Assembly (NCBI RefSeq): GCF_008033135.1
Contig: NZ_CP041335.1
Span: 1,431,925 to 1,495,924, forward strand
Length of the DNA stretch: 64,000 nt
Origin: Chitinolyticbacter meiyuanensis
Lineage (GTDB): Bacteria; Pseudomonadota; Gammaproteobacteria; Burkholderiales; Chitinibacteraceae
Reading direction: 5' to 3'
The position numbers and the translations under genes were made by a program. Under the pieces are notes generated by a model. That model worked only from the letters and a program-made list of their open reading frames with translations. It made no database searches and was not told the origin of the DNA. Of the stretch, positions 8,468 to 17,238 are shown in pieces (the stretch's first letter is position 1; the number at the start of each line of letters is the position of its first letter).

Positions 8468-8904
8468 TGCAATGCCTTCCTGAAGCTGTACGAGGCGATC
8501 GTCATCCCCTCGCGAAAATAGAATTTATGTGCGCCGCTGCGTTGCACACCTGAATCGAGCGCCAGTACCGCGCAGTCCAGCGAGCCTGCCTGGGTTTCCA
8601 GCCAGCCCAGCAGCAGCTGGCCAACGCCAAGAGAGCGTTGCGCTTGGTCCACGATCAGGTCATCGACGTAAAGCCGGCGGCCCTCGTAGGTGTTCTCGAT
8701 CAGGCGCCACAGCGCCAATCCGACGACGGTGTCGCCATCGACGGCGGCGATCAACCGCCCGCCATTGGCGCAGACCTCGGCCATCCGTCCGGGGTAGTCG
8801 ACGGGGAGCTGCGGGCGCAGTTGCCGGTGTACCGGTTCTGCGCGGCCCAGCCAGTCGGGCGCGATCAGGCGGCCCGCATCATCGGTCAGCGGCAAAACCC
8901 GCAT
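8464..8904 (-). CDS. GNAT-family N-acetyltransferase
   Basis: This is a 146-residue cytoplasmic protein with the GNAT fold. The beta4-alpha3 region carries VDDLIVDQAQRSLGVGQLL, where QRSLGVG is a variant of the acetyl-CoA pyrophosphate loop R/Q-x-x-G-x-G/A. The end of the domain has HKFYFREGM, the usual xFYxxxGF-like motif. The start is the ATG at 8904, which shares one base with the TAA stop of the aminotransferase (TAATG). Its own stop overlaps the hom start by four bases. It is therefore translationally nested between two amino-acid biosynthesis genes. The acceptor substrate is unknown. Confidence 0.8.
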   Translation of the reverse strand: MRVLPLTDDAGRLIAPDWLGRAEPVHRQLRPQLPVDYPGRMAEVCANGGRLIAAVDGDTVVGLALWRLIENTYEGRRLYVDDLIVDQAQRSLGVGQLLLGWLETQAGSLDCAVLALDSGVQRSGAHKFYFREGMTIASYSFRKALQ

Positions 8905-10133
8905 TATGCGGTACCGTGGCGTTTTCGGTAACCGGCGAGGAAGCGCTCGATGCGACCGACCGCATCGGTCAGGTCGTCGAGGTGCGGCAGGAAGGTGAGG
9001 CGGAAGTGGTCCGGTGCGATCCAGTTGAAGCCCGTGCCCTGCACGATCAGCACCTTTTCCTCCTGCAGCAGCTCCAGCGCCAGTTGCTGGTCGTCCTCCA
9101 GCGGATAGAGCTGGGGATCGAGTCGCGGGAACAGGTAAAGCGCGGCCTGCGGCTTGGCGACCGAGACCCCGGGAATGGCATTCAACAGCTCGCAGGCCAA
9201 ATCTCGCTGCCGTGCCAGACGCCCGCCCGGCACCACCAGATCGTTGATGCTTTGGTAGCCGCCGAGCGCGGTCTGGATCGCGTACTGCGCCGGCACGTTG
9301 GCGCACAGCCGCATGGTCGAAAGAATGTTGAGGCCGTCGATGTAGTCGCGCGCGATCTTCTTGTTGCCCGACACGATCATCCAGCCGGCGCGGTAGCCGC
9401 AGGCACGGTAGTTCTTTGACAGTCCATTGAAGGTGACGAACAGCACATCGTCGGCAAGCGACGCGATTGAGGTGTGGCTTGCGCCGTCGTACAGCACCTT
9501 GTCGTAGATTTCGTCGGCGTAGATGATCAGGCCATGCTCGCGGGCGATCTCGACGATTTCCTTCAGCACCTCGTCCGGGTACAGCGCACCGGTGGGATTG
9601 TTCGGGTTGATCACCACGATGGCGCGGGTGCGCGGCGTGATCTTGGCGCGCATGTCGTCGAGCGCGGGCAGCCAGCCGTTGGCTTCGTCACACAGGTAGT
9701 GGCGCGGAGTGCCACCGGCGAGGCTCACCGCGGCGGTCCATAGCGGGTAATCGGGCGCCGGCACCAGCACCTCGTCGCCATTGTTCAGCAGGCCCTGCAT
9801 CGACATCACGATCAGCTCGGATGCGCCGTTGCCGATGTAGATGTCGTCGACCGTTACATCGGCGATGCGCTTCTGCTGGGTGTAGTGCATCACCGCCTTG
9901 CGCGCGGGGAACAGGCCCTTGGAATCGACGTAACCGGCCGCGCTGGGCAGGTTGCGGATCACGTCCTGCACCACCTCGTCCGGTGCATCGAAGCCGAACG
10001 GCTGCAGGTTGCCAATGTTGAGCTTGATGATGCGATGACCTTCCTCCTCCATCTGCCGCGCTCGCTCCGGTACCGGGCCACGGATTTCGTAGCAGACGTT
10101 GAGGAGCTTGTTCGACTTGTGGATGGGGTTCAT
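8904..10133 (-). CDS. alaA: Alanine/aspartate-type PLP aminotransferase (AlaA-like)
   Basis: This is a 409-residue class I/II aminotransferase. The N-terminus NPIHKSNKLLNVCYEIRGP closely follows E. coli AlaA (YfbQ), a glutamate-pyruvate transaminase. The PLP lysine is K240 in NGLSKNYRACGYR, with NPNNPTGALY near 176 and ADEIYDK near 206. I chose the ATG at 10133 because it gives this conserved N-terminus. A start 30 bases upstream would add an unrelated decapeptide. It is the first gene of the operon leading to hom and thrC, so a role in supplying amino acids linked to pyruvate or aspartate is likely. Confidence 0.9.
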   Translation of the reverse strand: MNPIHKSNKLLNVCYEIRGPVPERARQMEEEGHRIIKLNIGNLQPFGFDAPDEVVQDVIRNLPSAAGYVDSKGLFPARKAVMHYTQQKRIADVTVDDIYIGNGASELIVMSMQGLLNNGDEVLVPAPDYPLWTAAVSLAGGTPRHYLCDEANGWLPALDDMRAKITPRTRAIVVINPNNPTGALYPDEVLKEIVEIAREHGLIIYADEIYDKVLYDGASHTSIASLADDVLFVTFNGLSKNYRACGYRAGWMIVSGNKKIARDYIDGLNILSTMRLCANVPAQYAIQTALGGYQSINDLVVPGGRLARQRDLACELLNAIPGVSVAKPQAALYLFPRLDPQLYPLEDDQQLALELLQEEKVLIVQGTGFNWIAPDHFRLTFLPHLDDLTDAVGRIERFLAGYRKRHGTA

Positions 10134-10266
10134 GGCGACGGCCCGGCCGTTAGGGGAAACCACGTATTCTAGCGAAGTCGGGCGCCGGGGGTGGATACAG
10201 CGTGTGAGGGCGGGCGGGGCTACAGTTTGCGGGTAGAATCGGGGCTCGATTCACGGACGTTCCGCC

Positions 10267-10635
10267 ATGAAACTGCATCGCAGCACCACCACGCATCTGA
10301 ACCAGTTCACCGGCTACGGCGAGGGCTACGTACTCGTCAACGAGGAGCGTTTCGATGGCAGCGTGATCGTGACCACCAGCGAGGTGCGCGAATGGCGCCC
10401 GGCCGATTTCGCCGCGCTTGAGGAGGGCGACTTCGCCGAGCTGTTGCAGCTCGATCCAGAGATGGTGCTGCTGGGTACCGGCGATCGTATCCGTTTTCCG
10501 CATCCGCGGCTGTCGCGCGCACTGATGGCGGCCCGGGTTGGGCTCGACGTGATGGACAACGGCGCGATGTGCCGCACCTTCAACGTGCTCGCCGCGGAAG
10601 AGCGGCGCGTGGTGGCGGTGGTGCTGGGCGCCTGA
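10267..10635 (+). CDS. Mth938-like domain protein
   Basis: This 122-residue protein is made entirely of the Mth938 (DUF498/NDUFAF3-like) fold. Family hallmarks are the early FTGYGEGYVLVN segment, the central WRP plus the LLGTGDRIRFP loop, and GLDVMDNGAMCRTFNVL near the end. Relatives are common single-copy proteobacterial proteins, and the eukaryotic homologue NDUFAF3 helps assemble complex I. The bacterial role is not established. It is transcribed alone and convergent with flhA. A self-complementary GGCGCC-TGA-GGCGCC hairpin spans its stop codon. Confidence 0.8.
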   Translation: MKLHRSTTTHLNQFTGYGEGYVLVNEERFDGSVIVTTSEVREWRPADFAALEEGDFAELLQLDPEMVLLGTGDRIRFPHPRLSRALMAARVGLDVMDNGAMCRTFNVLAAEERRVVAVVLGA

Positions 10636-10653
10636 GGCGCCTGCTGCACCGTC

Positions 10654-12744
10654 TCAGGCGGCTCCCAGCACGCCGACGATGCGGATGGTCTTGTTGTCCG
10701 GGATCTCGGTATGCGAGATCACCCGCAACCCTGGAATGGAGCGGCGCAGGAAGCGGCTCAGCATCGGTCGCAGCTGGGCCGGGGTGATCAGCACGGTGGA
10801 GAGGCCCTGCGCTTCCAGATTCTCGGTCAGTTGCGAGGCCTGTTTCAGCAGGCGCTCGGCAAGGCCCGGCTCCAGTCCACCCGGCGACTTGCCGCTGGCG
10901 GCCGAGAGCAGGATGTTCTCCAGCTGCGGTTCCAGTGCCACGACCGGCAGTTCGTTCTCGCCTGGGAACAATTGGTGAACGATGGCGCGGCCCAGCGCCA
11001 CGCGCACGGCGGCGGTGAGGTCGTCCAGATCTTGGCTGCGCGGGAAATGTTCGCCCAGCGTTTCCAGGATGGTGCGCAGGTCACGGATGTGCATGCCTTC
11101 GTCGAGCAGGTTCTGCAGCACTTTCTGCAGCGTGGCGAGCGGCACCACCTTGGGCACGATGTCCTCGACCAGCTTGGGCGATTCCTTCGCGAAATGGTCG
11201 AGCAGTGCCTGCACTTCCTCGCGGCCCAGCAGCTCGGCGGCGTGGCCTTGCAGCGTGTTGGAGATATGCGTGCCGACCACGGTGGAGGTGTCGACCACTG
11301 TGTAGCCCATGGCCTGCGCCTGTTCACGCAGGCTGGCATCGATCCAGGTGGCGGGCAGGCCGAAGGTGGGGTCCTTGGTCTGGGTGCCGGCGAGTGAACC
11401 GGAGGCATTGCCCGGATTGATCGCCAGCCACTGTCCGGCATAGGCCTCGCCGACGCCGACATCGACGCCCTTGAGCAGGATGCGGTATTGGTTGGGCTTG
11501 AGCTCCAGGTTGTCGCGGATGTGCACGGCGGGCATCAGAAATCCCAGCTCCTGTGCCAGCTTCTTGCGGATGCCGCGGATGCGGCGCAGCAGTTCGCCAT
11601 CCTGGTTGCGATCGACCAGCGGAATCAGCCGGTAACCCACTTCCAGCCCCACCGGATCGACCGGCTGCACGTCGGCCCAGCTGACTTCCTGCAGTGGTTG
11701 CTCTGCCGGGGCCACTGCGCCTGGTTGCCCCGGTTGGCCGGGTTTGGCGCCGGGGGTTGGTGGCGGTGCCAGCAGTTTTTCCTTCTCCCGCTTCTCCAGA
11801 TACCAGGCAAGGCCGCCAGCGACCAGGGCCATGGTGAGGAAGGCCAGGTGCGGCATGCCGGGGATGATGCCGAGGATGGCCATCACGCTGGCCACGATGT
11901 AGAGCACCTGCGGATTGGCGAACAACTGGCCCAGCAACTGCTCGGAGATGTCCTTGTCAGTGCCGACACGCGACACCACGATACCGGCCGCGACCGAGAT
12001 GATGAGGCCAGGTACCTGGGCGACGAGGCCGTCGCCGATGGTCAGTAACGTGTAGGTGCGGCCGGCTTCGGCGAGGGCGAGATCGTGCTGGAGCACACCG
12101 ACGATCAAACCACCGACGAGGTTGATCACCATGATCAGGATGCCAGCGACCGCATCGCCGCGCACGAATTTGGAGGCACCATCCATGGAGCCGAAGAAAT
12201 CGGCTTCCTGTGCAATCGTGCTGCGGCGACGGCGGGCTTCTTCCTCGCCGATCAGGCCGGCGTTGAGGTCGGCGTCGATCGCCATCTGCTTGCCGGGCAT
12301 GGCATCGAGCGTGAAGCGGGCGCTCACCTCGGCAATCCGGCCGGCACCCTTGGTGATCACGACGAAGTTGATGATGGTGAGGATGACGAAGGCGACGATA
12401 CCGACGGCCAAGTTGCCGCCGATCAGCACATGGCCGAAGGCCTCGATCACCTTGCCGGCGGCATCGCCGCCGGTGTGCCCCTCGGTCAGCACCAGCTTGG
12501 TCGAGGCCACATTCAGCGACAGCCGCAGCAGCGCGGTGAACAGCAGCACGGTGGGAAAGCTGGAGAACTCCAGCGGCTCGCGCGTGTAAAGGCTCACCAT
12601 CAGCACCACGACCGACAGCGCGATATTGAAGGTGAACAGCAGATCGAGCAGCAGCGGCGGCAGCGGCAGGATCATCATGCCGAGCACCAACAGCACCAGC
12701 ACGGGGCCGGCGAGCTTGGTGTAGTTGAAGTTGCGCCACCACAT
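10654..12744 (-). CDS. flhA: Flagellar biosynthesis protein FlhA
   Basis: This is the largest membrane component of the flagellar type III export gate, with 696 residues as usual for the family. The N-terminal half has eight hydrophobic segments (from VLVLLVLGMMILPLPP) and the FHIPEP-family signature region (GGDAAGKVIEAFGHVLIGGN, then ARFTLDAMPGKQMAIDADL). The C-terminal cytoplasmic domain (from about 340) docks chaperone-substrate complexes and carries HISNTLQGHAAELLGREEV. It lies 50 bases downstream of flhB on the same strand. Confidence 0.97.
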   Translation of the reverse strand: MWWRNFNYTKLAGPVLVLLVLGMMILPLPPLLLDLLFTFNIALSVVVLMVSLYTREPLEFSSFPTVLLFTALLRLSLNVASTKLVLTEGHTGGDAAGKVIEAFGHVLIGGNLAVGIVAFVILTIINFVVITKGAGRIAEVSARFTLDAMPGKQMAIDADLNAGLIGEEEARRRRSTIAQEADFFGSMDGASKFVRGDAVAGILIMVINLVGGLIVGVLQHDLALAEAGRTYTLLTIGDGLVAQVPGLIISVAAGIVVSRVGTDKDISEQLLGQLFANPQVLYIVASVMAILGIIPGMPHLAFLTMALVAGGLAWYLEKREKEKLLAPPPTPGAKPGQPGQPGAVAPAEQPLQEVSWADVQPVDPVGLEVGYRLIPLVDRNQDGELLRRIRGIRKKLAQELGFLMPAVHIRDNLELKPNQYRILLKGVDVGVGEAYAGQWLAINPGNASGSLAGTQTKDPTFGLPATWIDASLREQAQAMGYTVVDTSTVVGTHISNTLQGHAAELLGREEVQALLDHFAKESPKLVEDIVPKVVPLATLQKVLQNLLDEGMHIRDLRTILETLGEHFPRSQDLDDLTAAVRVALGRAIVHQLFPGENELPVVALEPQLENILLSAASGKSPGGLEPGLAERLLKQASQLTENLEAQGLSTVLITPAQLRPMLSRFLRRSIPGLRVISHTEIPDNKTIRIVGVLGAA

Positions 12745-12794
12745 GGTCTACGTCTGGGTCCTGCTCGGGATTTGCAGCGATTCTACCGGAATGC

Positions 12795-13940
12795 TCAGGC
12801 CGTGGTGTCCGGCGCGCCCGGGTCGAGTTCGACCGGAACCGGCAAGGTGTCGTTCAGCTTCGGTTCCAGGCCGCCATGCTTGCGGAATTCGCGCAGCTGG
12901 AAGATATACGCCAGCACTTCGGCCGCTGCGGTGTAGAGCGCGGCGGGGATTTCCTCACCGAGCTCGGCGTGGTGGTACAGTGCCCGCGCGAACGGCGGAG
13001 TGCGCACCACGGTGACCTTGTGTTCCTGGCCAATCTCGATGATGCGTTCGGCCAGCAGGAACGCGCCCTTGGCCACCACCACTGGCGCACGCATCTTGGA
13101 GGTGTATTGCAGTGCCACGGCATAGTGGGTCGGGTTGGTGACGATGACGTCGGCCTTGGGGATGTTGGCCATCATGCGTTTCCTGGCCGCTTCGCGCTGC
13201 AGCTGGCGGATGCGGCCCTTTACCTGTGGATCGCCTTCCTGTTCCTTGTATTCGCGCTTGACCTCTTCCTTCGTCATCCGCAGGCCCTTGTAGTAGTCCC
13301 ACAGTTGGTAGGGCACATCGATCAGCGGGATCAGCATCATGCCGCCGACGACCAGCAGCAGCGTGTGGCGGATCATCTGCCACAGATAATGGAAGCCCAC
13401 GTCCTCGGGCATGCTGATCAGCTGGATGAACTGCTCCTTCTCGTGCCACAGCACCGCTGCGGCCACGCCACCGATCAAGGCAGATTTGAGGATGGTCTTG
13501 GTCATTTCGACCAGCGAACGGACCGAGAACATCCGCTTCAACCCGGTCATCGGGTTCATCCGGGCAAAGTTGGGGACCAGTGTCTCGGTGGTGAGCAGCA
13601 GGCCGCCGATCGCTAGCGGCGTGATGATGGCTACCACGGCGCAGACCAGGAACAAAGGCAGGACCGCTTTCAATGCCTCACCGCAGGCAGCGATGAACTG
13701 CGTCAGCATCACTTCGGGGTTCTTGAGCTCGGCCCGATCGAAGGTCAGCTCGGAAATGAAGAGCTGGCGGAACACATCCATCAGGTCCGGGCCCATCACC
13801 AGGATGGCGACGAGGCCGGCCAGCAGTACGGTGAAGGTGGAGAGCTCCTGTGAGCGCGGGATTTGGCCCTTGCGGCGCGCCTCTTCCAGGCGCCGGGGCG
13901 TCGCCGATTCCGTTTTTTCTGCGTCTGAATCTTCTGCCAT
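12795..13940 (-). CDS. flhB: Flagellar biosynthesis protein FlhB
   Basis: This export-gate protein (381 residues) switches substrate specificity from rod/hook to filament type. It has a charged N-terminus (SDAEKTESATPRRLEEARRKG), four transmembrane segments, and a cytoplasmic domain with the autocleavage motif NPTH (VIVTNPTHYAVAL, near residue 265). It diverges from fliK, whose FliK product works with FlhB in this switch. Its ribosome-binding site AAGGAG lies in the loop of a GCCCCGC/GCGGGGC hairpin just before the ATG (13943-13964). Confidence 0.97.
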   Translation of the reverse strand: MAEDSDAEKTESATPRRLEEARRKGQIPRSQELSTFTVLLAGLVAILVMGPDLMDVFRQLFISELTFDRAELKNPEVMLTQFIAACGEALKAVLPLFLVCAVVAIITPLAIGGLLLTTETLVPNFARMNPMTGLKRMFSVRSLVEMTKTILKSALIGGVAAAVLWHEKEQFIQLISMPEDVGFHYLWQMIRHTLLLVVGGMMLIPLIDVPYQLWDYYKGLRMTKEEVKREYKEQEGDPQVKGRIRQLQREAARKRMMANIPKADVIVTNPTHYAVALQYTSKMRAPVVVAKGAFLLAERIIEIGQEHKVTVVRTPPFARALYHHAELGEEIPAALYTAAAEVLAYIFQLREFRKHGGLEPKLNDTLPVPVELDPGAPDTTA

Positions 13941-13980
13941 GCGCCCCGCTCCTTGCTGCGGGGCAGTCTAGCATGCGGGG

Positions 13981-13997
13981 CTGGCATCGGATTTGCT
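13981..13997 (+). promoter_or_regulatory. Sigma54 (RpoN) promoter for the fliK operon
   Basis: CTGGCAT at 13981-13987 and TTTGCT at 13992-13997 match the -24/-12 consensus YTGGCAC-N5-TTGCW. The invariant GG and GC are separated by exactly ten bases. Transcription would start near 14008, giving a leader of about 26 bases before the fliK ATG. Flagellar export and switch genes are sigma54-dependent in many polar-flagellated proteobacteria, so the site fits its context. Confidence 0.8.
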
Positions 13998-14033
13998 TTA
14001 ACGCGAGGCGAACCAGCAAACAGGGATTCCACC

Positions 14034-15074
14034 ATGGCCAGCGCCGTCAACCTGATCAGCAACGCCAACTCCAAGCCCGCCAGCCCGCCTGCGCCTGCAG
14101 CACAGGGCGAGCAGGACGAGAGCTTCGGCAAGGTCTTTGCCAACGAAATGGGCGAAGATAAAGCGGAGCCGGTGAAGGGCAAGCAGCAAGGGAGCAGTGA
14201 CGAGGCCGGCGACGATACGGGCCAACAGGCAGCGCACGCCTGGCTGGCGGAGCTGCAGCTCACCAGTGCCGCGCAGATGATCAAGCTGCCGCAGTCGGGG
14301 GAAGAAACCGACGCGGCCGACCCGGTTGCCGCGATGAAGGCCTGGCTCGCCAATGCCACCGGCAAGGTGGGGGCGGCGACCAAGGAGGACGCAACCAGTT
14401 CGGCACAACTGGCCCAGGCCGCCGTGAAGGATGGCAAGGCAGAACTTGCCGCCGACGGCAAAGCCTTGCCGCTGCTGGCCCGGCAGGAGCACGAGGATTT
14501 GCCGCTCGAGACCGATGCCGAAACCACGCCGACCTGCCGCGTCGCCAACAGCGAAACGGTCAGCCAGCCGGTTGCGCCCAAGAACGAGGCGCAGGCGGTG
14601 AAGTCCAGCCACTATGTGCCCGAGCCAGTCGGCAGCAATCGCTGGGGTGATGCGGTGGCGCAACGGGTGGCATTGATGCTGGGCAAGCAGGAGCAGCAGA
14701 TCGAGATGCAGCTCAATCCGCCGCATCTGGGCCCGATGGAGGTGCGCCTGTCGCTGGCGGCTGACAACGCCAGCGTGGTGTTCGCCAGCCAGCATGCCGG
14801 CGTGCGCGAGGCGCTGGCGGCGGCCACGCCACGGCTTTCCGCGCTACTGGCCGATCAGGGTATCCAGCTGGTGAACGTACAGGTGGCATCCGATTCGCTG
14901 AACCAGCAGACCCAACAGCAGGCCTCCGCGCAGCAGCAACAGGGTGGGCAGCAATCGGGCGGTGGATTCGCGTCCGCGCAGGGCGAGCAGACCGGCCAGG
15001 TGATCGATGCGGAGCAGCTGGCCGGTGCCGTGCATTTGCCGGTGGCGAGATCAGGATTGAGCCTTTACGCCTAA
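14034..15074 (+). CDS. fliK: Flagellar hook-length control protein FliK
   Basis: This secreted molecular ruler (346 residues) sets hook length and then triggers the FlhB specificity switch. The N-terminal two thirds are low-complexity Ala/Gln/Glu-rich sequence, as in other FliK proteins. The conserved C-terminal domain starts near residue 195 (WGDAVAQRVALMLGKQEQQ) and includes QLNPPHLGPMEVRLSL, the family hallmark. A Gln-rich tail follows (QQTQQQASAQQQQGGQQ). The ATG at 14034 lies about 26 bases after the predicted sigma54 start site. It is the first gene of the fliKLMNOPQR run. Confidence 0.92.
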   Translation: MASAVNLISNANSKPASPPAPAAQGEQDESFGKVFANEMGEDKAEPVKGKQQGSSDEAGDDTGQQAAHAWLAELQLTSAAQMIKLPQSGEETDAADPVAAMKAWLANATGKVGAATKEDATSSAQLAQAAVKDGKAELAADGKALPLLARQEHEDLPLETDAETTPTCRVANSETVSQPVAPKNEAQAVKSSHYVPEPVGSNRWGDAVAQRVALMLGKQEQQIEMQLNPPHLGPMEVRLSLAADNASVVFASQHAGVREALAAATPRLSALLADQGIQLVNVQVASDSLNQQTQQQASAQQQQGGQQSGGGFASAQGEQTGQVIDAEQLAGAVHLPVARSGLSLYA

Positions 15075-15109
15075 TGCAAGAAAGCGGGTGAGGACGTAAG
15101 CCTTAATGC

Positions 15110-15138
15110 TTGTTTTTCTTACAGTTTTGGGTTATAAA
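15110..15138 (+). promoter_or_regulatory. Possible sigma70 promoter before fliL
   Basis: TTGTTT at 15110-15115 and TATAAA at 15133-15138 are separated by 17 bases in the 132-base gap between fliK and fliL. Both hexamers are good matches to the housekeeping consensus. A second promoter here would let the switch and export genes be transcribed apart from fliK. It rests on sequence match alone. Confidence 0.45.
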
Positions 15139-15206
15139 CCACGCGAGTGGAGAACCCGGAACGGCCCTTGGTTTGCGGCCCGATTCCAGTAGCGGAAGAG
15201 GTGAGA

Positions 15207-15758
15207 ATGGCAGAGGCGAAAGTCGTGGAGCCCGCGGGTGGCAAGGGCAAGAAGACGTTGATGATCGTCATCATCGTCGCTGTCGTGGTGCTGGTGCTGG
15301 TGGTGGCGCTTGGCGTCGTTGCCTTCCTGTTGCTGCGCTCGCCAGCGCCCGCCGAAGGCGGCGAGCAGGCAGCGTCGCAATCCGAGGCTGAAGGCGGCCA
15401 CCAGAAGAAAGAGAAGAAAAAGAAGGACGCCGAGCACGATACCCCGCCCGTCTACGAAAAACTGCAGACCATCACCGCCAACCTCAGCAGTGAGGAAGAG
15501 GATGCGGTGGTGCAGACCGAGATCGTGCTGGAAGTGGCCGATGCCGAGACGCAGACCCAACTGAAGAACATCATGCCCAAGATTCAGGCCGAGACGATCA
15601 AGCTGATCCGTGGCAGAGCCCCGGCAGAGTTGCGCACCGTGGCCGGCACCGACAAGCTCGCCGGCGACATTCGCGGCATGGTGAACGGTCTTCTGGACGT
15701 GCACGACAAGGACGAGGGCGTGCTCTCGGTCAATTTCACTACATTTATCATGCAATAG
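15207..15758 (+). CDS. fliL: Flagellar basal-body protein FliL
   Basis: This single-pass inner-membrane protein (183 residues) sits around the stators and supports motor torque. Residues 14-42 hold the basic flank and transmembrane segment (KGKKTLMIVIIVAVVVLV). A charged Lys/Glu linker (HQKKEKKKKDAEHD) follows, and then the periplasmic FliL domain beginning LQTITANLSSEEEDAVVQTE. The ATG at 15207 is preceded by the ribosome-binding site AGAGGTGAG. An in-frame start 60 bases upstream lacks support. Confidence 0.93.
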   Translation: MAEAKVVEPAGGKGKKTLMIVIIVAVVVLVLVVALGVVAFLLLRSPAPAEGGEQAASQSEAEGGHQKKEKKKKDAEHDTPPVYEKLQTITANLSSEEEDAVVQTEIVLEVADAETQTQLKNIMPKIQAETIKLIRGRAPAELRTVAGTDKLAGDIRGMVNGLLDVHDKDEGVLSVNFTTFIMQ

Positions 15759-15795
15759 GCCGATAACGCGCTAAGGTAACCTGCAAGCGGCAATC

Positions 15796-16812
15796 ATGGC
15801 GGACGATATCCTTTCCCAGGAAGAGGTCGACGCGCTACTGCGCGGTGTGACCGGCGAGGAGGATCAGGGCGACGAGCAACTCGACGCCTCGTCCGTGCGC
15901 GCCTACGACATCGGTCGTCAGGAGCGCATCGTGCGTGGGCGCATGCCCACGCTGGAAATCATCAATGAGCGTTTCGCCCGTTACTTGCGCATCGCGCTGT
16001 TCAACTTCATGCGCCGCAATGCCGAGATTAGCGTTGGTCCGGTCAAGGTGCAGAAGTACAGCGAGTTCATCCGCAATCTGGTGGTGCCCACCAACCTCAA
16101 CCTGATCCACATGAAGCCGTTGCGCGGCACCGGGCTGTTCATCTTCGACCCGGATTTCGTGTTCCTGGTGGTGGACAACCTGTTCGGCTCGGATGGCCGC
16201 TACCACGTGCGTGTGGAAGGTCGGGACTTCACACCGACCGAGCAGCGCATCATCCAGCGCTTGCTTGAGGTGGTGTTCGAGGAATACCAGAAGGCCTGGA
16301 AGCCGGTGTTCGAGTGCGAGTTCGGCTATGTGCGCTCGGAAATGAATACGCAGTTCGCCAACATCGCCACGCCGACCGAGGTGGTAGTGTCGTATACCTT
16401 CAAGATCGAGTTGGGCGCCGGCGGCGGGGATTTCCACGTCTGTTTCCCGTACTCGATGATCGAACCCATCCGCGACATCCTCTACAGCTCGATGCAGGCG
16501 GACCGGATCGAGGCGGACAATCGCTGGCTCAAGCTGTTGCAGAAACAGGTGCAGAACGCGGAGGTCGATCTCGTGGCGACGCTGGGCAATGCCAAGATCA
16601 CGCTGGGTGACATCGTCAATCTCAAGTCGGGCGATGTGATCTCGCTGGAGATCCCGCAAGCCATCGTCGCCGAGGTCGACGGTGTGCCGGTGCTCGAATG
16701 CAAGTATGGTATTCTCAACGGCCAATACGCGTTGCGCGTGAACAAGGTGTTGAGCTCGCCGGAAGGCGGCCTCGGCGCCGACGATGAGAAGCAGGGAGAG
16801 CGAAATGGCTGA
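15796..16812 (+). CDS. fliM: Flagellar motor switch protein FliM
   Basis: This C-ring protein (338 residues) receives CheY-P and sets rotation direction. The N-terminal CheY-binding motif ILSQEEVDALLRGV is at residues 5-18. The middle domain carries the FliG-binding region (LRIALFNFMRRNAEI, then FIFDPDFVFLVVDNLFG), and the C-terminal SpoA domain starts at about 260 (VATLGNAKITLGDIVNLKSG). The last 8 bases overlap fliN. Confidence 0.97.
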   Translation: MADDILSQEEVDALLRGVTGEEDQGDEQLDASSVRAYDIGRQERIVRGRMPTLEIINERFARYLRIALFNFMRRNAEISVGPVKVQKYSEFIRNLVVPTNLNLIHMKPLRGTGLFIFDPDFVFLVVDNLFGSDGRYHVRVEGRDFTPTEQRIIQRLLEVVFEEYQKAWKPVFECEFGYVRSEMNTQFANIATPTEVVVSYTFKIELGAGGGDFHVCFPYSMIEPIRDILYSSMQADRIEADNRWLKLLQKQVQNAEVDLVATLGNAKITLGDIVNLKSGDVISLEIPQAIVAEVDGVPVLECKYGILNGQYALRVNKVLSSPEGGLGADDEKQGERNG

Positions 16813-17236
16813 CGACACGCCGCAGCAAGATGGCGACGTGATGGACGACTGGGCGGCGGCGCTGGCCGAACAGGCCGAGGAAGAAGCCACCGCCGCTCCC
16901 ACGCCTACGGCGAACGTCCAGCCGGCCGATATCTTCGAGCGCTTCGATGCGCAGATGCCCGGCAGCGGCGGCCCCAACAACATCGACATGATCCTGGATA
17001 TCCCGGTCACCCTGACCGTGGAGCTGGGACGTACCAAGATCGCCATCCGCAGCCTGCTGCAGCTGGCGCAAGGCTCGGTGGTCGAGCTCGACGGCTTGGC
17101 CGGCGAGCCGATGGATGTGCTGGTCAACGGCTGCCTGATCGCCCAGGGCGAGGTGGTGGTGGTGAACGACAAGTTCGGCATCCGCCTCACCGACATCATC
17201 ACCCCGGCGGAACGGATTCGCCGCCTGCACAAGTAA
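16805..17236 (+). CDS. fliN: Flagellar motor switch protein FliN
   Basis: This C-ring subunit has 143 residues. An acidic, Ala-rich N-terminal extension (MDDWAAALAEQAEEEATA) precedes the SpoA domain from about residue 65 (MILDIPVTLTVELGRTKIAI, ending RLTDIITPAERI). The ATG at 16805 lies inside the end of fliM and follows a GGGAGAG ribosome-binding site, so translation is coupled. The longer N-terminus is common in beta- and gammaproteobacteria. Confidence 0.96.
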   Translation: MADDTPQQDGDVMDDWAAALAEQAEEEATAAPTPTANVQPADIFERFDAQMPGSGGPNNIDMILDIPVTLTVELGRTKIAIRSLLQLAQGSVVELDGLAGEPMDVLVNGCLIAQGEVVVVNDKFGIRLTDIITPAERIRRLHK

Positions 17237-17238
17237 CC

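Noticed and set aside
10627..10641. GGCGCC-TGA-GGCGCC hairpin as a terminator between the Mth938 gene and flhA
   Set aside because: Six-base-pair stem with no T-tract on either strand, and it contains the stop codon. Too weak to call as a terminator.
15147..15206. Upstream in-frame extension of FliL
   Set aside because: The extra 20 residues are unlike FliL and lack a ribosome-binding site, while the ATG at 15207 has a good one.
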